Assembly (NCBI RefSeq): GCF_001277295.1 | Contig: NZ_CP011456.1 | Location: forward strand, 868,001 to 932,000 | From: Anabaena sp. WA102 | Lineage (GTDB): Bacteria > Cyanobacteriota > Cyanobacteriia > Cyanobacteriales > Nostocaceae | DNA length: 64,000 bases | Direction: 5' to 3' | Translations under genes and position numbers: made by a program | Part shown: positions 43,803 through 52,203 of the stretch, piece by piece | How the letters are laid out: the number at the start of each line of letters is the position of its first letter | Numbering within the stretch: position 1 is the stretch's first letter | The notes under the pieces: generated by a model | The model's input: the letters and a program-made list of their open reading frames with translations, nothing else | Databases searched by the model: none | What the model was told of the DNA's origin: nothing

Positions 43803-44848
43803 TTTTTATGAGGAAATTTATATTTTTAGTATAGAATCATTATATTAATATTTTCAATTTTGTCAATTATCATGAATCCGCTAATCAGCGACATCAAACA
43901 AATTAAGTAGGTTGGCGTTGAAAATTGTCGTTGTAGGAAGGGAATAGGCAAGAGGCAAGAGGGAATAGGCAAGAGGAAATAGGCGATTTTACCTGTTGGT
44001 TAAGAAAAACCGATAATTGGAACAATAACATTATTGATGCCGATTTATTTTGTCCTTTCGGATATCAACAATAACCAGTTAAAAATCCAGTCCCCTCCCC
44101 TTTACAAGGGGAGGGTTAGGGAGGGGTAAAACATTAGTAAACTAAACAAGTTCAAAAATTTTCTAGTTATTGAGTCGTCTTGAGACGACTTTTGCTATGA
44201 GACTGGGAATTCATTCCCAGGCTATGGATTTTACGTTAAGTTGACACCAATGAGCATTGTTAAGTAATTGGACAAAAATATTTACAGTCATTGCGAGGGA
44301 AGGGAAGCAATCACAACCCTTGGAATTGCTTCATTTCACTTCGTTCCATATGGCTAATGCCACGCTGCGCTAACGCAATGACATTGTGTAATTAATTCTG
44401 TCTCACTACTTAAACCCCTACAAATCTAGGGTTTTCGTGATTTTATAAAAGTCCATGTCCCAACCGTTTTGAGTATAACGTAAAACCCATAACCCAACTG
44501 GGAATGAATTCCCAGTCTCATAGCAGAAGTCATCTGAAGATGACTAAAAATCTCCATAAGTCTATAGTTTACTTTAGTAAACTTTGACTATTAGCCCGGA
44601 AATATGGCTAACGCCACCCTACGCTATCATTTCGGGGTGGGTGTGGAAGCCAAACAAATAAGTCGTCTGTAATTCTTGCACAAGCGTCATCAGACGTACC
44701 TATTTGCGCTATACCTTACTTAAATATACTAAAACTCGACCGTTAACAAGAAAACTAGCAGCAAGAATTTCTAATTTGCGAATATATCCCGAAAAGACAA
44801 GATATTGTTACAATATTTAACAACGTTGATTTAACTGGTGGCTTCTTC
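43803..44848. repeat. 1-kb intergenic region filled with repeat remnants
   Basis: No supported gene. It holds a family D left end (AAGTAGGTTGGCGTTG, 43905) with GGCAAGAGG repeats, a CCCTCCCCTTTACAAGGGGAGGG core at ~44095, hairpins GAGACTGGGAATTCATTCCC (~44200) and ACTGGGAATGAATTCCCAGT (~44500), and a CATTGCGAGG...GCAATGACAT repeat (44283-44385). The last ~200 bp before the ABC1 kinase gene are likely promoter. Confidence 0.6.
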
Positions 44849-46834
44849 ATGATGGTTAAGACACTTCCCCCTAGTTCTCGAACAAGTCAGGAGGACAGTC
44901 GCGGAGGCGAATTGTCCGTGATTGAGGTAGTAGCAGAACAAAGTACACAGACGGTAGTAATCAAATCGGCGCAGGCTTCTCAACAGCCAAGGCACAAAGT
45001 GAGGACAGGATCTGAACCGGAGTCGGTGCTGTATGATCCTGTGGAAATAGCAGCACAGTATAGTGGGCGATTCCTGCAAGTTGTCCGGCGGATTCTGACG
45101 GTTTTAAAACCAATTCTTGCCTTTGTCTTCGGGTTATGGTGGGATAAGCAATGGAGAATTTTGGTTAAAAATGAACGTCGTCGCGCTGTTCAACTGAGAG
45201 AATTATTAACAAAGCTAGGACCAGCTTACATTAAAATTGGTCAAGCTTTATCCACTAGACCAGATCTAGTCCCACCAATTTACCTAGAAGAATTAACTAG
45301 ACTCCAAGATCAATTACCAGCTTTTCCTAATGAAATAGCTTACCAATTTATTCAGGAAGAATTGGGAGCAACACCGTCAGAAATTTACGCAGAATTTTCG
45401 TTACAACCGATTGCGGCGGCTTCCTTGGGACAAGTATATAAAGGCAGATTGAAAACTGGGGAAGAAGTAGCGATTAAAGTCCAACGTCCAGATTTACGGG
45501 AACGAATTACGATAGATTTGTATATTTTGCGGAAACTGGCTGCTTGGGTACAGCGGAATCTCAAACGGGTACGTAGTGATTTAGTCGGAATTTTGGATGA
45601 GTTAGGCGATCGCATTTTTGAAGAAATGGACTATATTCATGAAGGCGAAAATGCAGAACGCTTTTTTGAATTATATGGTCACATGAAGGATATTTATGTA
45701 CCAAAAATTTACTGGGAATACACCAACCGTCGCGTTTTAACGATGGAGTGGATTAACGGCATCAAATTAACTCAACCCGAAAAAATCGCCGCTTTAGGAA
45801 TCAATGCCCGGTATTTAATTGAAGTTGGAGTCCAATGTTCTTTGCGTCAATTATTAGAACATGGATTTTTCCACGCTGACCCCCACCCAGGTAACTTGTT
45901 AGCGACAATGGATGGTAAATTAGCTTATCTCGATTTTGGCATGATGAGCGAAGTAAAACCAGCCCAACGTTATGGTTTAATTGAAGCAATTGTCCACGTC
46001 GTTAATCGGGAATTTGATAGTTTAGCAAAAGACTATGTAAAGCTAGAATTCCTCACTCCCGAAACAGACCTAACTCCGATTATTCCTGCTTTTGCCAAAG
46101 TATTTGCTAACGCCCAAGGTGCAAGTGTCGCGGATTTGAATATTAAAAGTATCACCGATGATTTATCGGCTTTAATGTATGAATATCCTTTCCGTGTTCC
46201 CCCATATTACGCCTTAATTATTCGTTCGCTTGTGACTTTGGAAGGAATTGCAATCTATATAGATCCCAATTTCAAAGTTCTCAGTGAAGCCTATCCTTAT
46301 GTTGCTAAAAGGCTGTTAACAGATCCCGCAAACGAGTTAAGAACATCATTACAAGAATTACTGTTTAAAGATGGGAAATTCCGCTGGAATCGCTTAGAAA
46401 ACCTGCTAAAAAATGCCCGCAGTAACCAAGAATATGATCTGAACTTAGTCGTTAATCAAGGAGTAGAATTTCTCTCCTCTGACCGAGGTGCATTTATTCG
46501 TGATAGATTAGTTGATGAATTTTTCAACAGTATAGATGCTGTCAGTAAAAATGCCTTACACAACTTCACTTATGTACTTCGAGAAAAGGTAGGAATTACC
46601 GCAGTTCATCAAATTCCTTCAGCCTCAGTTGAACAACAACAAACCTTAGAATATATTAAACGCATTGCGGGAATTTTACGAGACACTAAAGGCTTTGATG
46701 CCACAAAATTTGCTCCTCAATTAGCCCAAATTATTGTTAATCCAGGAGTCCAACTTTTAAGTCAACAAATTGCCACTCGCGTCACCCAGAAAGCCGTAAC
46801 TCGCGTCATTCGGGACTTATTAGCATCTGAATAA
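44849..46834 (+). CDS. ABC1/UbiB-family atypical kinase
   Basis: 661 residues. ABC1K/ADCK-type motifs: KLGPAYIKIGQALSTRPDLVP (KxGQ-like helix), AAASLGQVYKGRL (Ala-rich nucleotide loop), EVAIKVQRPD, EEMDYIHEGENAERF, HADPHPGNLL and LDFGMM. Members act in quinone or prenyl-lipid metabolism; cyanobacterial and plastid homologues affect tocopherol and plastoquinone levels. The N-terminal ~70 residues are variable, and the C-terminal ~200 residues are helical. A second ATG follows the first immediately. Monocistronic by spacing. Confidence 0.9.
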   Translation: MMVKTLPPSSRTSQEDSRGGELSVIEVVAEQSTQTVVIKSAQASQQPRHKVRTGSEPESVLYDPVEIAAQYSGRFLQVVRRILTVLKPILAFVFGLWWDKQWRILVKNERRRAVQLRELLTKLGPAYIKIGQALSTRPDLVPPIYLEELTRLQDQLPAFPNEIAYQFIQEELGATPSEIYAEFSLQPIAAASLGQVYKGRLKTGEEVAIKVQRPDLRERITIDLYILRKLAAWVQRNLKRVRSDLVGILDELGDRIFEEMDYIHEGENAERFFELYGHMKDIYVPKIYWEYTNRRVLTMEWINGIKLTQPEKIAALGINARYLIEVGVQCSLRQLLEHGFFHADPHPGNLLATMDGKLAYLDFGMMSEVKPAQRYGLIEAIVHVVNREFDSLAKDYVKLEFLTPETDLTPIIPAFAKVFANAQGASVADLNIKSITDDLSALMYEYPFRVPPYYALIIRSLVTLEGIAIYIDPNFKVLSEAYPYVAKRLLTDPANELRTSLQELLFKDGKFRWNRLENLLKNARSNQEYDLNLVVNQGVEFLSSDRGAFIRDRLVDEFFNSIDAVSKNALHNFTYVLREKVGITAVHQIPSASVEQQQTLEYIKRIAGILRDTKGFDATKFAPQLAQIIVNPGVQLLSQQIATRVTQKAVTRVIRDLLASE

Positions 46835-46854
46835 TGTCCAAACTGTCTAAACTG

Positions 46855-47189
46855 TGATTTTTTTGATTTAGATGATTGAGATGATTAATTAATCAGAAAA
46901 ATCAAATTAATCACACAAATCATAGTTCAGACGTTTTTTTGATTGAGATAATTAATTAATCAGAAAAATCAAATTAATCACACAAATCATAGTTTAGACG
47001 TTTTTTTGATTGAGATAATTAATTAATCAGAAAAATCAAATTAATCACACAAATCATAGTTTAGACGATAATTAATTAATCAGAAAAATCAAATTAATCA
47101 CACAAATCATAGTTTAGACGATGATTAATTAATCACACAAATCATATTTTAGACGATGATTAATTAATCACACAAATCATATTTTAGAC
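46855..47189. repeat. AT-rich tandem repeat downstream of the ABC1 kinase gene
   Basis: Five or more tandem units built on TTAATTAATCAGAAAAATC and AATTAATCACACAAATCATA, with AGACG separating units. The first units are ~66 bp, later ones shorter (~40 bp) by internal loss. Each unit can fold through TTAATTAA. No coding capacity; lies between convergent genes. Confidence 0.9.
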
Positions 47190-47191
47190 AA

Positions 47192-47479
47192 TCAAATATT
47201 CGTTCCTAAACTCTGAGCGTAAATCACCTCAATATTGCTACTAAAATCCAATTTATCCAAGGATTCTGTGAAAAACACAAAACCCTTATACGCAGTCACA
47301 TACTTATATATTTTCGTAAAATAACCTTCACTGGTGACAATGACAAGCGGCTCTTCACCTTTGGTAAGAATATCCAAAAAAGCATCTAACTTTACACATA
47401 CACCAGTACCCTGATGAGTGAAAATACTCCCACCAATAGTAGCAGGTTGAGCAGCCGCGTCACCACTGTAATAGCTCAT
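47192..47479 (-). CDS. Conserved-looking small protein, unknown function
   Basis: 95 residues, soluble, no signal peptide. The N-terminus MSYYSGDAAAQPATIGGSIFTHQGTGVCVKLDAFLDILTKG and core EPLVIVTSEGYFTKIYKYVTAYKGFVFFTES suggest a small mixed alpha/beta fold. No motif recognised. It is 39 bp downstream of aroH on the same strand and may be co-transcribed. Confidence 0.65.
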   Translation of the reverse strand: MSYYSGDAAAQPATIGGSIFTHQGTGVCVKLDAFLDILTKGEEPLVIVTSEGYFTKIYKYVTAYKGFVFFTESLDKLDFSSNIEVIYAQSLGTNI

Positions 47480-47518
47480 TTAGCGCTAACTTTTACTTAT
47501 GTTATTGACCAGCTAATT

Positions 47519-47932
47519 TTAAACTTTCGTCTCCACTACCTGCTGTGAAGTTTGTAACGTTTGGGGTAAACTCCAATCGGGACGCAATTTAGCAGCGTGA
47601 CGTAAATAAACATGGTGAATTGGCGTAGAAGTTGGTAAATTAGCGTGAATTAGAAAGCGAATACAGCGCTGTAAACTTCCTTCAACGTGCATTTGTTGGA
47701 CATCTAACATAGCTACACTATCCCACAAAGGACGACTGCGGGCGATCGCTGCTGGAAAAATAGCATCCAAATCCTTTGTCACTGAAAAAGTCACACTAAT
47801 CATATCGTCCGGTTGGAGTTTATTTCTTTGCTCCAATTCATCTAATAATTCTGTCACTGAATCTCGAATTGCTTCAACACTATTTTCTGCAACAGTTGTT
47901 GCACCCCGAATTGCTCGCATTTGCCATTTCAC
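47519..47932 (-). CDS. aroH: Chorismate mutase, AroH type
   Basis: Converts chorismate to prephenate for phenylalanine and tyrosine synthesis. About 137 residues from a GTG placed 9 bases after AAAGGAGG; an ATG four codons in is the alternative. The AroH-fold signature is clear: MRAIRGATTVAENSVEAI, DDMISVTFSVTKDLDAIFPA, and the C-terminal IHHVYLRHAAKLRPD. The longer open frame upstream translates a 7-bp repeat (REQGTGN) and is not real. It follows sppA on the same strand. Confidence 0.93.
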   Translation of the reverse strand: MKWQMRAIRGATTVAENSVEAIRDSVTELLDELEQRNKLQPDDMISVTFSVTKDLDAIFPAAIARSRPLWDSVAMLDVQQMHVEGSLQRCIRFLIHANLPTSTPIHHVYLRHAAKLRPDWSLPQTLQTSQQVVETKV

Positions 47933-47980
47933 TACCAAAATCCTCCTTTTGTATTTGTCAGTTGTCAGTTGTAATAATTC

Positions 47981-48050
47981 TTCCCTGTTCCCTGTTCCCT
48001 GTTCCCTGTTCCCTGTTCCCTGTTCCCTGTTCCCTGTTCCCTGTTCCCTA
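47981..48050. repeat. 7-bp tandem repeat (TTCCCTG)n
   Basis: About ten copies of TTCCCTG between sppA and aroH, preceded by GTCAGTTGTCAGTTGT, another heptamer type. Such short tandemly repeated repetitive sequences are a hallmark of heterocystous cyanobacteria. The complement (AACAGGG)n occurs at 62394-62478 and ~62848. Confidence 0.95.
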
Positions 48051-48054
48051 CTTT

Positions 48055-48882
48055 CTATGGACGATATAACCACATGGGTAAACCACTCGTAGACATTTCA
48101 AATTCTAGCCAATCAATCCCCCCACCAATAACCGATTTAGCTTGACGACTTCCCGGCAGAACACGACTCAAAAATGGTTTCTGTTCTTCTAGCGTATAGC
48201 AAAGAGTTTTCTCAGGATCAAGTCCTACTAATTCCGCTGTCCATCGTCGTGCATCCTCTTCTGTTCCTAAGCGGTCTATAACACCTAACTCTAAGGCTTG
48301 CTGTCCGGTAAAAATTCGGCCGTCAGCGAAACTTCTTACCTTCTCTACGGTTAATGAACGAGCCTGTGCTACCGTTTCCACAAATTGTTGATAGCTGCAA
48401 TCAATCAAGTCTTGCAGAATAGTTTGTTCCGGTTCTGTTAATTCCCGATCAAAAGCTAATATATCTTTGTACGGTCCTGACTTAATGACCTTAAAGGAAA
48501 CACCAATTTTTCCCAATAGCACCTCTAAATTATTCCCCCGCAGAATTACCCCAATACTGCCCGTAATCGTGCCTGGATTCGCCATGATATGTTCTGCACC
48601 CATACCAATATAAACGCCTCCAGAAGCGGAAATATTCCCAAAACTAGCAACAATCTTGATTTTTTTGGCTAATCTCTTTAGTGCGCTGTAGATTTCTTGA
48701 GAATCACCCACTGTACCCCCAGGACTATCAATGCGTAGCAGTAAAGCCGGAAACTTACTTTCCTCTATAGTCTTCAATGCTTCTAGGACGTGCTTACGGG
48801 TTGCACCAGCGATCGCACCGCTAACTTCAATCCGCGCAATTTGTTTCCGAAAGTTGGGCTTAAATGGCCAAATCATGGGCAA
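48055..48882 (-). CDS. sppA: Signal peptide peptidase SppA, short form
   Basis: 275 residues, the single-domain (~36K-type) protease that degrades cleaved signal peptides at the membrane. It uses a Ser-Lys dyad: S87 in NISASGGVYIGMG and K139 in KSGPYKD. The motif LRIDSPGGTVGDSQEIY is also typical. An N-terminal hydrophobic anchor is not obvious, so it may be peripheral. Upstream of aroH, separated by a heptamer repeat. Confidence 0.92.
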   Translation of the reverse strand: MPMIWPFKPNFRKQIARIEVSGAIAGATRKHVLEALKTIEESKFPALLLRIDSPGGTVGDSQEIYSALKRLAKKIKIVASFGNISASGGVYIGMGAEHIMANPGTITGSIGVILRGNNLEVLLGKIGVSFKVIKSGPYKDILAFDRELTEPEQTILQDLIDCSYQQFVETVAQARSLTVEKVRSFADGRIFTGQQALELGVIDRLGTEEDARRWTAELVGLDPEKTLCYTLEEQKPFLSRVLPGSRQAKSVIGGGIDWLEFEMSTSGLPMWLYRP

Positions 48883-49080
48883 TCAAATAACTTTTTAATC
48901 TTCTGAATATCTTTAATATAGAACGCCCAGCGCGAACCTAACGGGTTCTAAACAAGTAGGCAAAATTGATTATATAAACAATACCTTGTCCAAATCGAAA
49001 AAAGTCTTGATTTGTAGGGGTAGCGCCCCCGTGCCTACCCCGATATTTGGGGCAAGCACTTATGTGGTCTCGTTGAACCA

Positions 49081-49240
49081 AGAATCCCCGTGTCTTTAGG
49101 GACTTCCAAATAAAAAAATACTCAACCACCTAACGCAAAAATCTCTCAAACCCTTATTCCTCTGTGTCCTCTGCGCCTCTGTGGTTCGTTAATCAGGATA
49201 ATTTATTTCTTGGAAGTCCCTTAGACCAGGGAGTGTCAAC
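49081..49240. mobile_element. IS200/IS605 right-end remnant interrupted by MITE E (49099-49220)
   Basis: GAATCCCCGTGTCTTTA is followed by a MITE of 122 bp (GGGACTTCCAAATAA ... TTATTTCTTGGAAGTCCC) and then TTAGACCAGGGAGTGTCAA. Removing the MITE and one copy of the TTA duplication restores a sequence like the right end of the IS at 53710-53743. So the MITE inserted into an old IS605 end and duplicated TTA. Confidence 0.8.
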
Positions 49241-49334
49241 TCTAATCCAATTGGGAAAAGTCCCAAAGACAAGGGTAAGAATTTTATTTTTAACCCCTGA
49301 CTCGGTAACTCTTGCTATATCACCCGAATCATTA

Positions 49335-49443
49335 GAGACTTCCAAGAAATAAATTATCCTAAGAAACGAACCACAGAGGCACAGAGTACACAGAGAGAGA
49401 ATTTCTGCATAAGTTTTGGGACATTTTTTTATTTGGAAGTCTC
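49335..49443. mobile_element. MITE family E, complete copy with TTA target duplication
   Basis: 109 bp between inverted ends GAGACTTCCAAGAAATAAAT and TTTTTATTTGGAAGTCTC, flanked by TTA on both sides (49332-49334 and 49444-49446). It lies in the 870-bp gap between sppA and the next gene. The remainder of the gap (48883-49080, 49447-49752) shows a GGGGTAGCGCCCCCG hairpin near 49018 and otherwise nothing recognised. Confidence 0.8.
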
Positions 49444-49752
49444 TTATTAAAAAGCTTAAGGAAATTTTTATATTTTATATGTAGTTTTATTTGGTATTTT
49501 TAAGGAACAAGAGCCAAGTATTAAAAAATATTAGCCTTCGCCACAAGTATACCCATCTCAACCCTATTGTGTTGTGTCACTGCACTACACGAGAATTTGG
49601 GAAAATAACGACCTTAAAAAATAGAAATCTCCAGCACAGAGCCAATAGCTTCCAGTAAATATAGAAATACTCAGCTATGGATCGCAATTATTAAGATTAC
49701 TCATTGTGGGATTCTTTGAATCATCAACATGGCTTAAATGCTTTGACAACAT

Positions 49753-50103
49753 TCAAGAATCGGTATGAAGAATTTGATAACGGTAATGAACATAGATATC
49801 AAATAGCGCCCCAACAAAGCCGCAAGTTAAACTAATCGTAAATAGACCGTTGAGGGAACTACCACTGCCGAAAGTAGCGAGAAAATGCAGAATTTGCATA
49901 GAGACATCCGAAATTATCCCTTGTAGACCAGGGACATAGCTAAAAAGTGATAAAACCAAGAACAAACCACCAACGAGGAAGACAGGGACGAGAAAACTAA
50001 AAATGGTGGTAAGCACTAAAGATCGGAAAAAGTTACTAAATATAGTCATAATCAGACCGAGGTAGTGGGTAACTTGAGAGATAACCGAAAAATTATCTGC
50101 CAA
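49753..50103 (-). CDS. Small membrane protein, unknown function
   Basis: 116 residues with two or three hydrophobic segments: FRSLVLTTIFSFLVPVFLVGGLFLVLSLFSYV and GLFTISLTCGFVGALFDIYV. No catalytic motif. The C-terminus HYRYQILHTDS is polar. Divergent to the MlaE-type permease gene, 280 bp away. Not recognised as a named family. Confidence 0.65.
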   Translation of the reverse strand: MADNFSVISQVTHYLGLIMTIFSNFFRSLVLTTIFSFLVPVFLVGGLFLVLSLFSYVPGLQGIISDVSMQILHFLATFGSGSSLNGLFTISLTCGFVGALFDIYVHYRYQILHTDS

Positions 50104-50382
50104 CCTCTACAATACTGGCGATCGCCCCCAAACATTCATTTCGTCAAGAATCTTAAGTTTTCATTAAATTGCACTGGTAGTAGTTACCCCAAGTGCATTG
50201 GGTATTTTTGAGGTTTAAAACCTGTAAAACCTTGAAAAAATCAGGATTTACATCTCAGTATGCAGTTTACTAGAAGTAAAACCACTGTAAAAACTCGCTC
50301 AATTTTATGAGACTAGCCGTAAACTAAGTTAATAATTTGCATATTGTCTAGTGTTAATTCTATCCCCCACCACCAGTGACCA

Positions 50383-51168
50383 ATGGCCAAATCCAGTTTA
50401 GGAACATGGAGTCAGCGCTTGCTGGCTGCGACCTTTTTAGGTGGACAAGTCATATTTCACCTCCTTCAAGGTAAAATTCACCGTCGTAACACCCTAGAAC
50501 AATTGGCAATAGTCGGACCCGACTCTTTCTTCATTGCCCTATTAACAGCCATATTCGTGGGTGCAGTATTCACAATTCAGGTAGCACGGGAATTCATCAA
50601 CTTCGGGGCAGGGAACCTCGTTGGGGGCGTATTAGCAGTAGCATTAACCAGAGAACTTAGCCCCGTATTGACAGCAGTAGTTTTAGCAGGACGGGTAGGT
50701 TCAGCTTTCGCAGCAGAAATCGGCACAATGAAAGTTACAGAACAAATAGATGCTCTGTTAATGTTAAAAACAGATCCCATTGATTATCTAGTTATTCCCA
50801 GACTTCTGGCTTGCTTCATCATGTTACCTGTCTTAACTTTGCTATCCTTAATCACAGGAATGTCTGGAGGATTGCTCATAGCCACCCATATTTACAACCT
50901 TTCCGATACAGTATTTCTAGACTCAGCCCGGGACTTTCTCGATATTTGGGATATTGGTAACGCCATGATTAAAGCCTGTTGCTTTGGTGTATTAATCGCC
51001 ATTATCGGCTGTAGCTGGGGCTTGACTACCACAGGCGGTGCTAAAGGTGTAGGACAATCAACTACAACTGCTGTTGTCACAGCCCTATTAGTTATATTTA
51101 TTACCAACTTCTTTTTATCTTGGGTAATGTTCCAAGGTCCCGGTAGTGGATTATCGCCAGGAAAGTGA
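50383..51168 (+). CDS. mlaE: MlaE/YrbE-type ABC permease
   Basis: 261 residues. The MlaE family core is clear: FIALLTAIFVGAVFTIQVAREFINFGAGNLVGGVLAVALTRELSPVLTAVVLAGRVGSAFAAEIGTMKVTEQIDAL, followed by several membrane helices. It is the permease of a lipid (phospholipid/sterol-like) transport ABC system between membranes; in cyanobacteria and plastids it corresponds to the TGD1-like component. It is followed by the DUF3119, DUF3086 and plsY genes, a lipid-flavoured neighbourhood. Confidence 0.92.
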   Translation: MAKSSLGTWSQRLLAATFLGGQVIFHLLQGKIHRRNTLEQLAIVGPDSFFIALLTAIFVGAVFTIQVAREFINFGAGNLVGGVLAVALTRELSPVLTAVVLAGRVGSAFAAEIGTMKVTEQIDALLMLKTDPIDYLVIPRLLACFIMLPVLTLLSLITGMSGGLLIATHIYNLSDTVFLDSARDFLDIWDIGNAMIKACCFGVLIAIIGCSWGLTTTGGAKGVGQSTTTAVVTALLVIFITNFFLSWVMFQGPGSGLSPGK

Positions 51169-51256
51169 TTTTAGAGGCAAGAGGCAAGAGGCAAGAGGCA
51201 AAAGGCAAAATAGAGTAATTAAAAATTACGAATTATAGAAACAGGAGAAAAAGATT

Positions 51257-51745
51257 TTGCATAGTTCATTCACACCTAACATCATATCAACAGTAGAACT
51301 CAAGCCAAGTTATAATATTCCTGTTGTCTTAGTCTTGGTCGCCATTCCCGTCCTATTAGTACAACCTTGGGTGGGAGGAATATTAACGCTATTAGGTTTG
51401 TTTTTGATGTTGCAAGCTGTAACACTGCGCTTTCTATTTACCCCTACTGATTTTGATCTTTATAGAGGCGAAAAGTTAATTAAGCGTTTTCCTTACCAAG
51501 AATGGCAAAATTGGCGAATATTCTGGAATCCGGTTCCCATTTTGTTCTATTTTAAAGAAGTGAACAGTATTCACTTTTTGCCAATTTTATTTGACCCCAA
51601 AACCTTAAAATCTTGTCTAGAAGAACGTTGTCCACCAGGAGATTGCGGGAAGGCTGGGAGCCGCGTCTCTTTAGAGCGCGGGGGAAAGCCTACTCGTGCG
51701 GTTTTAACCGCTTCCAATATTCTCAACCATGATGCGGGTCATTAA
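51257..51745 (+). CDS. DUF3119-family membrane protein, C-terminus altered by IS insertion
   Basis: 162 codons as read. Residues ~20-60 form two hydrophobic segments (IPVVLVLVAIPVLLVQPWVGGILTLLGLFLMLQ), then TDFDLYRGEKLIKRFPYQEWQNWRIFWNPVPILFYFKEVNSIHFLPILFDPKTLKSCLEERC, the typical cyanobacterial DUF3119 core. From about residue 127 (PPGDCGKAGSRVSLERGG...) the sequence is read from the end of an IS200/IS605 element, so the native tail is lost or shortened. The start codon is TTG by frame. Function unknown; normally linked to mlaE and DUF3086 genes. Confidence 0.75.
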   Translation: MHSSFTPNIISTVELKPSYNIPVVLVLVAIPVLLVQPWVGGILTLLGLFLMLQAVTLRFLFTPTDFDLYRGEKLIKRFPYQEWQNWRIFWNPVPILFYFKEVNSIHFLPILFDPKTLKSCLEERCPPGDCGKAGSRVSLERGGKPTRAVLTASNILNHDAGH

Positions 51746-52127
51746 TATATCTTTCTATAGTATCAGCAGCAACGTTTCCAGCAGTTGAAAAGAAATAGCT
51801 GCTAGTCCAAAGTGACGGTAGCTTTTTTAATTCTGGGAACTCTTTTCTTAGGTAATTAGATGAGCGTCCTTTAAATGCTTTAATTACCTGAAATATTGCA
51901 TCAGTTGGATGAATCTCTACGAATAAATGAATGTGATCTGGTGCAACTTCTAACGCCCGAATATTCCAATCTTTTTCAATAGCTAATGCCGAAAATATCT
52001 CAAAAATCCTATCCCTGATTTTCCCTACAAGCACTTTTTTTCGGCGTTTAGGTATCCAGACTAAATGAATCACGCTCAATCCGACAGCGTGATTATAATG
52101 CCGATATTCATAAGAACTTTTTTTCAT
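51723..52127 (-). CDS. tnpA: IS200/IS605 transposase TnpA (Y1, HUH)
   Basis: 134 residues. The HUH motif is H65-I-H67 (DHIHLFVEI) and the nucleophile is Y127 in ADTIERYIND. Cuts and joins single-stranded ends at hairpins. All key residues are present and the length is normal, so the element may be active. Divergent to tnpB with 76 bp between. Confidence 0.95.
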   Translation of the reverse strand: MKKSSYEYRHYNHAVGLSVIHLVWIPKRRKKVLVGKIRDRIFEIFSALAIEKDWNIRALEVAPDHIHLFVEIHPTDAIFQVIKAFKGRSSNYLRKEFPELKKLPSLWTSSYFFSTAGNVAADTIERYINDPHHG

Positions 52128-52203
52128 ATATTTTAGCTATTGACTTCCTTTAAATTGTAGACTAAGATAGTCATATCGTCAATCATATCAACAAAATAAA
52201 CCT

